From NCBI GenBank assembly GCA_051530055.1, contig CM121342.1:5146001-5210000 (forward strand): a DNA stretch of 64,000 nt, in the 5' to 3' direction. This stretch comes from Neoechinorhynchus agilis. Its lineage: Eukaryota > Acanthocephala. The position numbers were made by a program, and so were the translations under genes. This document shows, one piece after another, positions 22,616 to 33,426 of this stretch; positions within the stretch are counted from its first letter, which is position 1, and each line of letters begins with the position of its first letter. The notes beneath the pieces were generated by a model. It saw nothing but the letters and a program-made list of their open reading frames with translations. It did not search any database and was not told the DNA's origin.

Positions 22616-24262
22616 TCACCGATTGCTTAACCTGTTTGGGTATGGCGAGTACCGAGCCACATGGCTAGCTCGTTTATTGCTGCGGTATTGGCGGCGTTGA
22701 TGCTCATTCTGCTGAAATCGATAATACGGTCGACCAAATCTTTGTGTGCGACCAAACGAACTGAGCGTTCTTTGAATCTCAACGCTGTTATCATCCGCCG
22801 CCGCCGCCGCCGCCAAACGACTGTGGTCCTCATTGAGATTTTCGACGATTGGTCGTCGTCGAACTTTTGGTGGCGAATTGCTTGAAAAAGGTCGTCTCTC
22901 ATGTACATAAGGCACCTCTCCGACGAATGAGCGATCGTTCTTACTCAAATCCGACTCGCACAATTTCGGAGAATAATCAGAACGCCATGGTGTTGCTTTT
23001 GAAGGATTTAAAAGAAAATATGGTTCTTTTTGGTTCAATGTTCCACACTGTAGTTTCGTCCGGGGCATTTCAGGTGTAGGAAGAAGTGCCCGTTTTCGTG
23101 GTGGAACATTAGGCGTAGGCAAAAGGCCACCATTAACCCTCTTAAATTCCACTGGAACAAAGCGCTGCTGGTCAAATGCCATTTGCTCACTTTGCCAGCT
23201 TTTTGACGACGGTTCTCTTGGCGGTATGTTAGGCGTCGGCATCAGCGGTTGTTTTGGTTGTACTGGCAACGGTGGACTACTGGGAGGTTCGGGTTTGACG
23301 ACAAGACCCGAAAACATTTGTACCATTATTTCAGATGGCCGAACAGCGGCCGAAACTTGCGATTTTTGACTTTGAAGCTGATTTTCCCTTTGGTGCTGGA
23401 AAAATCTAGTAAACAGCGCAAACATGCCCGCATTAACTGGTGCCACCGGCGATGGTGGTGGTGGTACCACAATGGGCTCAATTGGAGTTTCGTCGGCAGG
23501 TTTAGGCGTGAACAGTTTCATATAATGCGCTGCATAGTCAGCTACCGTTTTCATTGTCTTGACTTCGCCTTCCACAATGCTACCTTCACCCGTCGAATTA
23601 TCATCCTTGTCCAAATATGATGATTGGCTAGTATAATCGGCTTTTGACGAATCACCACTCTGATGATTTGCAATATTTCTTTCCTTCTCTTTCATCAAAT
23701 CACTAGCCCTTCTTAACTTTTGTTGGACATATCTTCGCCTTTGTGCACTATGTTCAGCAATCCTTTGTGACAAGGTGCTTTCAAATCTTTGATGCATCTC
23801 GGCAACTTCTTGAGGAAGTTTTACCGAGACCATTGGATAATATGGCTGCGAATTAATTCGCTCAAAGAAATCCTCCTCTTCTGGTGTAAGGGTCGGTGTG
23901 CTAAGAAATAATATTTCTTCTTCACAAATGTTCAAAAGATTTCTATTTGGATTGCGTGGATCAAAGTCCGGATTATGATAAACATCAGAACCGTATTTAG
24001 CTTTCATTTGCATTCGATTTGGTATGCTTCTAATCACTTCCAGTTCCCTTCCTTCCTTATCAGCCCAACATACGGACCTCTTTGGTCTAAAGTTATACAC
24101 CGCAGAATCGTCCGGTTTTCTCAAAATACCTCGAGGGATATTTCGATCACCGCCGCCTTCTTCGTCACCAGAAATTTCCTCGTCATCACTTGAGATAAGA
24201 CCGCGCCGATTGGACCATTCGTAGTAGGCTTCATTGTTTCTGAAAGTTCGCGAATCGCGCAC
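22616..24262 (-). CDS. Unrecognised proline-rich, largely disordered protein
   Basis: One long open frame of about 548 residues that I do not recognise. The N-terminal third is conserved-looking: an acidic patch (SSDDEEISGDEEGGGD), then PRGILRKP, then KRSVCWADKEGRELEVIRS. KRSVCWAD resembles an RVxF/W-type docking site for protein phosphatase 1, but this is a guess from the motif alone. A helical stretch rich in Glu and Arg follows (RFESTLSQRIAEHSAQRRRY). Next come proline-rich segments with repeated LxPTPNxPPR boxes (three near 23240-23070), and then a basic Arg/Ser/Tyr-rich tail. The first exon is probably missing. The frame opens at ...TTTCAG just right of 24262 and there is no ATG in a convincing place. 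It might be a nuclear RNA-associated protein. Confidence 0.6.
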   Translation of the reverse strand: MRDSRTFRNNEAYYEWSNRRGLISSDDEEISGDEEGGGDRNIPRGILRKPDDSAVYNFRPKRSVCWADKEGRELEVIRSIPNRMQMKAKYGSDVYHNPDFDPRNPNRNLLNICEEEILFLSTPTLTPEEEDFFERINSQPYYPMVSVKLPQEVAEMHQRFESTLSQRIAEHSAQRRRYVQQKLRRASDLMKEKERNIANHQSGDSSKADYTSQSSYLDKDDNSTGEGSIVEGEVKTMKTVADYAAHYMKLFTPKPADETPIEPIVVPPPPSPVAPVNAGMFALFTRFFQHQRENQLQSQKSQVSAAVRPSEIMVQMFSGLVVKPEPPSSPPLPVQPKQPLMPTPNIPPREPSSKSWQSEQMAFDQQRFVPVEFKRVNGGLLPTPNVPPRKRALLPTPEMPRTKLQCGTLNQKEPYFLLNPSKATPWRSDYSPKLCESDLSKNDRSFVGEVPYVHERRPFSSNSPPKVRRRPIVENLNEDHSRLAAAAAADDNSVEIQRTLSSFGRTQRFGRPYYRFQQNEHQRRQYRSNKRASHVARYSPYPNRLSNR

Positions 24263-24894
24263 AGTCTCGCTTAGTCTCCTGAAAGTGCGAGTGTTAGTTT
24301 TTTAATCTTTATAGGAAAAGAGAATGAAAACGCAGAAACGAAAATGTCAACAAAAGTACAATTCGAAAACAAACAGTTTTGGACAGAATTTAAGTCGCAA
24401 GTTGCTTTTTTTTAATGTGCTTAAACGCGTGCACTCGGAGAATGAGCGCTTTTAATTCGAAAGACTTTCCGAACATGACGTGCTATTCGCGACGCGCCAT
24501 CGCCGTTGGTTTGCGGGATCATTACTTTTGTTGAGATTTTGAGGCGCCTATGAGTGATGACGTATTTTGATTCTGTGAGCGCGAGGGAAATCATGTGTTC
24601 GAAAGTGCTCTGTTTTTTTCGCATAGAACTCATCGCGCACTTTATGCTACCTTTTTGATGAACTTTGCTTGTATGAGTTCAGATCCATGTCACCGGAGGT
24701 CCACTCATCACTCATATTCCCGTCATTATGGTCACTATCCATCTAAAAACATGAGTTAAAACGTCTAATTTGAAGAAAATATCATGTCAGATATCCGTTC
24801 TCTGTTCCTCATTCCTTCTAGGTCGGAGGATTGACAGGTACCTTAGATTTCATCATCCATGAACACAAAGAAACTCACATTATTCAACATACAC
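24263..24894. other. Intergenic / 5' exon region, nothing assigned
   Basis: Should contain the missing first exon of the proline-rich gene. A minus-strand frame at 24633-24421 starts with MSSMRKKQ but has no domain and no clear splice partner. I list it here rather than as a gene. Confidence 0.35.
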
Positions 24895-25850
24895 GACGCA
24901 CTCAAGCAGTGAGAACGTACAAAATAAAAGTAGACACGAAAGAAATGTAGATCTGAAACGATGACGTTACCGTCGCACTCAAGCAGTGAGAACGTACAAA
25001 AGTAGACACGAAAGAATTGTAGATCTGAAACTATGACGTTACCGTCGCACTCAAGCAGTGAGAACGTACAAAAGTAGACACGAAAGAATTGTAGATCTGA
25101 AACGATGACGTTACCGCACTCAAGCAGTGAGAACGTACAAAATGAAAGTAGACACGAAAGAATTGTAGATCCGAAACGATGACGTTACCGAAGCAGTGAG
25201 AACGTCAAAAGTAGACACGAATTTGTACTGATTCCCACTCAAGCAGTGAGAACGTACAAAAGTAGACACGAAAGAATTGTAGATCTGAAACGATGACGTT
25301 ACCGCACTCAAGCAGTGAGAACGTACAAAAGTAGACACGAAAGAATTGTAGATCTGAAACGATGACGTTACCGCACTCAAGCAGTGAGAACGTACAAAAG
25401 TAGACACGAAAGAATTGTAGATCTGAAACGATGACGTTACCGCACTCAAGCAGTGAGAACGTACAAAAGTAGACACGAAAGAATTGTAGATCTGAAACGA
25501 TGACGTTACCGCACTCAAGCAGTGAGAACGTACAAAAGTAGACACGAAAGAATTGTAGATCTGAAACGATGACGTTACCGCACTCAAGCAGTGAGAACGT
25601 ACAAAAGTAGACACGAAAGAATTGTAGATCCGAAACGATGACGTTACCGCACTCAAGCAGTGAGAACGTACAAAAGTAGACACGAAAGAATTGTAGATCC
25701 GAAACGATGACGTTACCGCACTCAAGCAGTGAGAACGTACAAAAGTAGACACGAAAGAATTGTAGATCTGAAACGATGACTTCATGGCGTTACCGCACTC
25801 AAGCAGTGAGAACGTACAAAAGTAGACACGAAAGAATTGTAGATCTAAAC
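24895..25850. repeat. 69-bp minisatellite, about 14 copies
   Basis: The unit starts GCACTCAAGCAGTGAGAACG and ends GATGACGTTACC. Copies start about 69 bp apart: 25304, 25373 and 25442 are exact. The left copies (24900-25250) vary in length and sequence. The right seven are nearly identical apart from T/C at one site (GATCTG versus GATCCG), and the last has a short insertion (TTCATGGCG). As 69 is 23 codons, the minus strand is open through the whole block (25887-25120). I take this as a consequence of the period, not as a gene. Confidence 0.92.
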
Positions 25851-25869
25851 GTAAATCAAAATAGTGTTG

Positions 25870-28800
25870 TTTGGAATTATTTTTCATCAGTTATGAACCC
25901 TATGAGAGGTTCACAGAATGTCTTTTTAATCGAAAGGAAATCATTTACCGCGGATGTGAAGACTTCTAACCATAATAATTCCAATGATCACATTCCCCGG
26001 TACCACCTCTCACATATCGACAGAGTGGTGTTTTCTTTTGTGAAACATTCATTCACTTATTGGTGGTATTTTAGTAAAGGACTAAGAGACAAATGGTGTA
26101 ATTTGGTGCGATTTTCTTCAGTGTTGCTTTCGTAGCGGGCAGAAATTGAGCAAAATAGGGAGAATGATCGATTGGTAATCAAAAACAGTATCAATTATCT
26201 CATTAAACAAAAGAGAAGCAGCCGATGGTTATTATTCGAATTATTATTTAAAAATTGCTCTTAGTACCTTGTATTTTTAAGAATTTCGTTTACGACGTAT
26301 GAAAAATGAGCTTTCACGACTTGGAATGCGTCCATTTTTGTAAGGATTAAGAATTCTAAGAATGCAACTTAGAAAACAAATATTCATACCTCGAACTTTA
26401 AAAAAAAGAATCAATTGTGGGTGTTCGTTTAATAATAACGAGTAATCGTTGAACAGAATCGATGCGATTTTAAGGCACTCAAATTTAACATTTCGGTCAT
26501 TCAATTAAAAAAACGATCTGGTGCGATCTTTTAACCAAGCAAATTTGGATCGAAGTTATGCCAAATTCGCTCTGTGAATTGGGACAACTTTGCCGTCCAT
26601 CGTCGGCTGCTTATTTAAGCTGAAAAGAAAACATGAGTTATACGGAATATATATTCGAGAATTTGAAATAAAAGTTCGTATAAGAGTTGAGAAAAAAAAT
26701 CTTATTTTTCGTCACTGAAAGAGTTTGTAAAAGAGGATACATTGAAGATTTAAGCGCACAAACTCTTTTTAGTTACAACGTGAATGGGGCAAAAAGGAGG
26801 ATTAAAGTGAACAGAATTTTTTTCTATACAAAATCACATATTTGATAATTTTTTTGGGATGTAGTCGAATATTAGAATGTTTCCATTCTATCGGTGAGAT
26901 CCTTATTTGATAATACTGACCAAAGCGGCTTAAACATTCATTCGGTCATCTCCCAAAAAGGCGCTCAGCCAATAGCTACACTTCAAATCGCGGTCAAAGT
27001 GTATTCTTAACCGTAATTTGAGATGTTCCTGAAAGAGGAATATGGAGATTTGGGTTAGATGCGAAGAATACAAAAACTAATTTTTTACAAGCTCAAAATT
27101 TCAGCAATTCGTACAGTCTATGAAAAGTATGAGATTCTAACATATGAGAGTCAAATCCCATTGAGTTCATTAAACATTTTTCCGCCAAAGTTGGTTAGTG
27201 GAAAATTGAATGAGCACTGAACTCGCTTTTCGGTACGCTCTCGTCTTTTACGACAAATCGCGCAAAAAAATTATTATAGGTACAATAACATAGATGGCCA
27301 AATGACGAAGGCTAAGATTAAAACAACTTACATTATGAGATGGAAAGGGGTCGTTTGATTGTGAATAATCCAAAAGAGTCGGCAAAAAGGATTTTATTAA
27401 GCAAAAAGAGTGAAAACAGAAACTGCAAACTTTAACTCACGATTAAGAGGAAATGGTCGAGATTTCTCGATTATTACAAACCAGAATCAAAAGCGAGATA
27501 GACAGCAGAAAGTGCTGGACAAATTCAACCGAAAATTAGTGTTCACCTTTCTTAAGAACAATCGCTATGCACTGGATCCAAACTTTCGAAGGTAGCATTG
27601 TTAAGTTTCCGCTGAAGAGGCTTTGTTTTTGACTAAAAAGTTGAGATTTTATCAACCTCACGTGTCCCAAAATAAATTGCTTTTTTTACGCGTGTAAAAA
27701 AGATTCTCGTTGGCAATTCCAAAATAAAAGACGGTAACTTATTACAAGTAAAAAAACTCGTTTTTTTAAGAACTTGGTAGTGTGATTTGTGGTGGTTATT
27801 TTTTTAGATTTGAATTGATAAACTAATTGATACAATTAGTCCAAATATACATCTTTAGCAAGATCCGAATTAGGACTTGTTAGAAAAAGTATATGGTTCT
27901 TAGTTTACCAAAAAAATAAATACATGGTTGTTATTGTGAACATTGTTTTTGTCTAAGGTAAGCGATGAAGGGGAAACGACAAAAATGAGAGCACTGAGGG
28001 CCTAATCACGGTTTTCCTTCATTGAAGTGTTTATACTCTTAATTCGATTGAGAAGGATCTCCGATAGTAGAGGATTTCACAAGTTCCCTGTTTCTATAAA
28101 GGAACAAGGCATTATTAGAGGCACCACGCCTATTACACTACGGTGATTAAGGTTTAAAATGGCTAGAAAACACACCAAAAATCTCATAGGTGTCTCTAGC
28201 GACACGATTTTTGTATTCGCTTTCACTCCTTCGTGGCTCATTGTCGTCGTCGTCGTGAAATACAAGCTCCGTGGCTACCTAGGAGAGACTCAAAAAAGAT
28301 GTTCAAACCACGCGCCTACATGGACCACAACCGAGGACTGTGGTGATTGTTGGTCAGTTGGATAGGAGGGTGTTCCTCACCGCCGCCGCCGCCGCTGAGA
28401 ATGAGGAACGCACGCGCACACTACTGAGTCATTTCTAGTGGTTGCTCAAAGTCAGAGGGCGTAACACACCACACCTTAATATTCGCTGCTTCAAAAAAAA
28501 AGTTTCTTTTCCACCTATTTTTTCTTGAAAAGAAGAACGTAAATTGATAACACGCTTATAGATTTGTGTGTGTAAGGTGGTGGTCGTAAGAAACGAAGAG
28601 ACTTCACTCATTGACCCTCATGTTTGCGCTCTTCTAAGGAGACATTTGCTTTAGGATACGACGTCAATCGACATTTTCCGCCACTTATACGCTACTCGTT
28701 CTGCTGCCATACACACCCTCAGCCCTTCCGCCATCATCATCATCATCGATTGCTTTACAGAGGAGAAATTCCTTCTATTAAAGGCATATACAAATGTCGC

Positions 28801-29002
28801 CGTTAGCGCCGCTGCAGTGCTGCAAACATAATTAATGTGTATATGCAGAGTTCTGGTGCTTTGGAAAGAAGTATTACACTGCTTCGTTACTCTGCCAAGT
28901 ATAGAATTTCTCTACTGCCACCACTGCTGTCAAGCTTCCACATATCTCGCTGCTGCTGCTGCTGCTGCTGCTGCAGTCTAACGCACACATTCGCCAACTC
29001 CT
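25870..29002. other. Intergenic region, AT-rich, probable 5' region of the HMG-box gene
   Basis: About 3.1 kb in which I find no recognisable coding region. Several homopolymer and dinucleotide-rich patches occur. From 28380 rightwards the composition becomes GC-richer, with CCGCCG (28381-28395), CATCATCAT (28733-28744) and a CTG run (28950-28973). That fits a 5' UTR or promoter of the HMG-box gene at 29003. Confidence 0.4.
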
Positions 29003-30829
29003 TTGACCACATACACCTTTCCCGTTTTGCTTGTTCACGCGACTCCTTCTCTTGAAACACTATGCCGCATTCTAGAAGATCTGCACACTAAAACACTATC
29101 AAAAGGCTCCACCACAACCCATTTCACCGTGGATTCCTCATCGTCGCCTCAGACTGCGCAACAATATTTGTACGACCCAAGCACCAACAGCATCATCTCC
29201 CGTACTGCTTCGAGTTCTGCAAATGCTGCAGCCTCTGCCTCTGGTGCTGCTGCTGCAACCACATCTTCCAACAGAACGCCGAATACTGCTGCTGTAAATG
29301 GCGGCGGCGGCGGTACTAATAGTGGTGCCGTGGCAGGAGCTAACGCCACAAACGCTGTCGCTCCTGGATCAACCAACTCGACGACTGCCGCCGTACTTAT
29401 ACAACAGCCACCATCTCAACAACACCATTTCCACCAAATCCAGCAACAACAAGCAGTTCAGCTGCTTCAACACTACCACCAACTCCAACCGAACAACAGC
29501 TCCAATGCTCAGGGTCAACAGCATCTGCAACAACAACAACAACCAACTCACTTACATCAACAACATTTCAATCCAACTATGGGCGCCGGATCTGCTAATA
29601 CCAATATGCTCGTTCATCACCAACAACAACAACAACAACGAATGCGAGCGTATCAACCTCCCCCATCTCAACAACAACAACAAACAATTAGAGCGCATCT
29701 GCCTCCACCCCAACAACAACGATCGCGTTCACAGGTAGCATCGAGTGGGATTGCACCTCCGATGCCGAAGAAACCCAAAGGTCGAATGTCTGCGTACACA
29801 TTTTTTGTTCAGACATGTCGAGATGAGCACAAACGATGGTACCCCAAGGACAACGTGAATTTCGCGGAATTCTCCAGAAAATGTTCAGCTCGATGGAAGT
29901 TGATGACTGAAGAACAGAAGACTAGATTTGTTGAGATGGCGAATGAGGACAAGCAAAGATATGAGGCTGAAATGGCAACGTACGCGCCAGTTGCGGCTGC
30001 TGCGGCTGCTGCTGCTGCTGCAAACCAGTCAGGACACCAGGGTGCTGCTGATCATCCTCCATCGAAACGGTCAGCGAAGAAGAAGGACCCACATGCACCA
30101 AAACGGCCTCTTAGTGCTTTTTTCCTTTTTTGTAAGGATGAACGAGCAAGGGTCCGGGAGCAACATCCAGAAGCGTCAGTTAGCGGTGTTGCGAAGATAA
30201 TGGGAGGTATGTGGAGCACGATGGATCCTGAGTTGAAGAAGAAGTACGAAGAGAGTGCTAGTTTGGCTAAGTTGGAGTACAACAAGACTCGAAATGCTTA
30301 TAAGAACGCTCAACAGCACCAGGAAGCGGATTCTCCATCTTCGCCCGCGTCCAACAAAGTCAAGTGTCCAGTGGGGGGAATCATGCAGCAGCAGCAGCAG
30401 CCGGTGGGCAACGTAGTTTCAACTGATTTGGCGGCTGCATTGATGCTTTCATCTTACCCACCAGCACCACCACCAGCAGCACCGCCACCACAATCAGCAC
30501 AGACGACTGATGTGTACCAGCAGGATGCTTCTGGGGGAAACGGAGCTCTTCAGGGAAACACGGTTATGATGCGTTTGCAACAACAACAACGTCATGCGCT
30601 GAGTCCTCATCTAATGCACACGTCGATGCCTGAGATATTCCTTCAGCAGCAGAATGCCATGTTAAGAACCACTTATTCTAACAATGAGCTCAATCATCAA
30701 TCCAATAATGATCAATCAATGTACACCACTGCACCAAGCTCTCAAAATGCTGCTCCAACCAACTATCATCATCATCATCAACAGCAGCAGCAGCAGCAGC
30801 AGCATAGACAACAACCACCCGGTCAATAA
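29003..30829 (+). CDS. DSP1-like protein with two HMG boxes and polyglutamine tracts
   Basis: A 608-residue architectural DNA-binding factor of the HMGB/dorsal switch protein 1 type. The N-terminal 250 residues are low complexity: alanine/serine/glycine-rich, then polyglutamine with His. HMG box A is at about 255-328 (KKPKGRMSAYTFFVQTCRDE, later WKLMTEEQK). HMG box B is at about 360-432 (DPHAPKRPLSAFFLFCKDER, later WSTMDPELKKKYEE). The linker is polyalanine. The C-terminal part is again Q/P/H-rich and ends HRQQPPGQ. There is no acidic tail like that of vertebrate HMGB1, and the Q-rich arms match the insect DSP1 layout. DSP1 proteins bend DNA and act with Rel factors and Polycomb elements. The true start may lie in an upstream exon, because residues 1-30 look unlike a conserved N-terminus. 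Confidence 0.88.
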   Translation: MTTYTFPVLLVHATPSLETLCRILEDLHTKTLSKGSTTTHFTVDSSSSPQTAQQYLYDPSTNSIISRTASSSANAAASASGAAAATTSSNRTPNTAAVNGGGGGTNSGAVAGANATNAVAPGSTNSTTAAVLIQQPPSQQHHFHQIQQQQAVQLLQHYHQLQPNNSSNAQGQQHLQQQQQPTHLHQQHFNPTMGAGSANTNMLVHHQQQQQQRMRAYQPPPSQQQQQTIRAHLPPPQQQRSRSQVASSGIAPPMPKKPKGRMSAYTFFVQTCRDEHKRWYPKDNVNFAEFSRKCSARWKLMTEEQKTRFVEMANEDKQRYEAEMATYAPVAAAAAAAAAANQSGHQGAADHPPSKRSAKKKDPHAPKRPLSAFFLFCKDERARVREQHPEASVSGVAKIMGGMWSTMDPELKKKYEESASLAKLEYNKTRNAYKNAQQHQEADSPSSPASNKVKCPVGGIMQQQQQPVGNVVSTDLAAALMLSSYPPAPPPAAPPPQSAQTTDVYQQDASGGNGALQGNTVMMRLQQQQRHALSPHLMHTSMPEIFLQQQNAMLRTTYSNNELNHQSNNDQSMYTTAPSSQNAAPTNYHHHHQQQQQQQQHRQQPPGQ

Positions 30830-31549
30830 GAAAAAATTTAAAGATTGTGTATCTGTCGTCTTTTATGTGTTTCATTGGAGATGATGATGTGTTTTGTACA
30901 CTATAGAATCAAAATAAATTATCGCGGTCAAATAATCGTGCCGAGACACTAACGAGAGAGAATTCAGCAAAGATGACGTAATGAGAAGAAAATTGATAGG
31001 GAAATCATGTTCCGAGAGTCGCTTAGTTTTGAGGTTTTTGCAAAACTGCCATATTTTTAACTTTAATAGAGACACATTGAGGTTATCAAATCTTTTTTTT
31101 GTTAAAAACGCATCTAATTTCTGTCCTAAGCTCAATCTCTACAATATTTAGGACATGATTTTATTCGAAGTTGATCGAATTAAATCCAAAAGTCGTCTTG
31201 AGGTCAATACTCTATCCATTCAACAATTTAATTCCCAATTGATGGAAGGCATCTTTGTTGCGTACGCTCATCAATGATAGATTTTTCCCAAAACGTTCAA
31301 GCGATGTTTGTCCGAATTTTCGCCCTTCGGGGACTCTGGAAGGTCAGAAAAGGGATAAACTGTAGACATCTATCATCTTTCTTTTTTGGCAATATACATT
31401 CGAACGAGCATCACTAAGACATTTGTAGCCAGCGGAGCTTACTCAGTGTCAAGGAAATAATGAAATTTGGAAGTGCAATTGGAAGTATCGTGCATGATAC
31501 TTCATATCTAAACAAGCAAAGTTTTTTATAAACTTGCCAATTTCAGAAA
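30830..31549. other. 3' flank of HMG-box gene
   Basis: AT-rich, with an AATAAA-like motif near 30911 (AAAATAAAT) that could serve polyadenylation. No other feature seen. Confidence 0.4.
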
Positions 31550-33060
31550 TGATGTGACCCTCCAGAAGGATGCTATTTCCTTTCTAACTGTGTATTGTGA
31601 TTCCATCGCTCGGGATAAAACGCGACTTTTATCCGTCCCAACGTTCAATAAAGAAATTCTTAATGCTCACACTACGCCTTCCCGCACCCACCCTTGTCCA
31701 TCTTCACTCATAAACATTTTAGTTGGAAGCTTTTAAAATTCTGGAAAATTAATCCTTCTAGGACCCCCTCAATTTTTTCATTAGTCTCCGAAGAGAATAA
31801 GATCTGTTTCTCTGAAAAATTTTACGAACAAAAATGAAACATTAGTACCCCTTCTCACATACGGATGATCGCCATACAAAATCCAATCATTTCCTTCTTC
31901 GAAAAAGTCATCAATTCCAGACTAATCAGCTTTCTGAAAAGCAAAAAAATTATTCCCCCGTCTTTTCATGGCTTTATTCCGGGTCGTGGTGTCCACTCAT
32001 TTTTTACTGAATTAATGTAGATATATTTTTATCGACTCAATCGATAGACGACTATTGTATAAAACTCTCTATTTTTTAAAGTTCCAATGAATTTAATTTA
32101 TAAAATAAATAATCTTATGGCAACTAAATCTTTTTTTGCTCTAAATACGGTGTACCACAGAGATCTCTACTGTCCCCTACTCCGTTTCTAATTGTAATTA
32201 TATATATTTTTAAGAATATTGTGGCTAAATCAAAATCGGTCTACCCTCTGATTTATGCAGATGACAATTTTATTGTCTTGTAAACACAAAAGTAGGACTT
32301 TCCTCTTAAATCATATAGATTCCTTTTTAATAACATTACAGAATGGCCTCTCCAGGAAGGTAATTTAGTCGTTAATCCATCAAAAACAGTTGTCCTACCA
32401 CTTACTAAATCTTACTTCTCTAGGGCTCAATTGAAAAAAGATCTGGCTTTGCATTCAACATTTTCAGCTTTTTTAGTCAAGAGACAACCGAATACTTGGC
32501 AAAGATTTTCCATCAAATAGGCAACGTTTTTTGATTAATTCCTCGCTCTCTGGAATATTTTATAAAGAAAGAAATCTCTTGAATCGTATGCTTCGCATTG
32601 GGTTCACTTTTAATTATATTTATAGAATTTTAATTACGCTTTTTGGAGGTTCATTATGTTTCTTTGCAAGGGTACGTCCTCCTGAATTTCGATTGACCTT
32701 TTTCAATCATTTTATGAAAAAACTGAAGAACATTTTAAAAAGGTCATCGTTCCCAAATCGAAGTCTCCTCTCGGCCTCCGTATTTTTTTGACTAAAATCT
32801 GGTAGCATTCTCCTCATTTTCCAGCCAATAAATTTTTATTTTTCTAATAAAACTTAATCCCACCAAATAGCTTGACTTTTATATTGTATTCACTAATTTA
32901 GTTGAAAAAGACAAACTCGAAATTATAGTGTAATTGAGTCCTTATTTTAGACTAGTAATAGTTTTTTCTATGGAGGGAAAGGAGTCCGGGGAATACTGCG
33001 ATCTACTCTAACTCGAGACTTTTCCTTTCTCTTCCTACTTTATGGAATGTATACAAATTG
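31550..33060 (+). pseudogene. Decayed non-LTR retrotransposon (LINE) reverse-transcriptase region
   Basis: Plus-strand relic with many stops and frameshifts. Recognisable pieces in order are: IQNPIISFFEKVINSRLISF and FHGFIPGRGVHSF (about 31870-32010), the catalytic-box region PLIYADD (about 32245), NPSKTVVLPLTKSYFS (about 32380), and the C-terminal GGSLCFFARVRPPEFR (about 32645). The last motif and the whole order match the LINE on the other strand at 57940-54742, so the two belong to one family. This copy retains a region between NPIIS and the YADD box that the other has lost. The 5' limit is uncertain. Confidence 0.75.
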
Positions 33061-33426
33061 ATGGATCCTTAAAAAAGAGCTTGAGTGTATGCGGCATAAA
33101 AAAATAAAACTGCTTAAAAATTGCTATAGGCTGTTAAAAAAACGCCGAAGCGCGTTCGATATCATAAATGTATTCTCCTTTTTTTCTCTCGATGAGTTTG
33201 TGTATTTCAACGGAACATCACATATGATTGGCAGCAGTCGTTAGAGAGAGAGAACCGATAAAGAAGATTTAAACATTTTTTTGTATAATCAAAAAACCCT
33301 ATGAATCTTAAAAATCCTCCTCAAAACGAGCCACCACAACACACCAAGTATCCATTTTTGACAGCTCCTTCCATGTCTATACAACTAGTTTACTGCCAGA
33401 AAAAACGCTTCAACGCACCAGCGTTA
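33061..33426. other. Spacer between LINE relic and ion-channel gene
   Basis: AT-rich with a short GA run at 33244-33251. The 3' UTR of the minus-strand channel gene probably occupies it. Confidence 0.35.

Noticed and set aside
24895..25850. Possible CRISPR-like array
   Set aside because: The repeat and its 'spacers' are equally conserved. This is a eukaryotic minisatellite with contiguous 69-bp units.
25120..25887. 255-codon minus-strand open frame made of a 23-residue repeat
   Set aside because: It coincides exactly with the 69-bp minisatellite. The openness follows from a period divisible by three, and there is no start context or domain.
29149..29551. Ala/Leu-rich minus-strand and Asn-rich plus-strand frames over the HMG-box gene
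   Set aside because: Shadow frames of the CAG/CAA and GCN repeats encoding the polyglutamine and polyalanine tracts.
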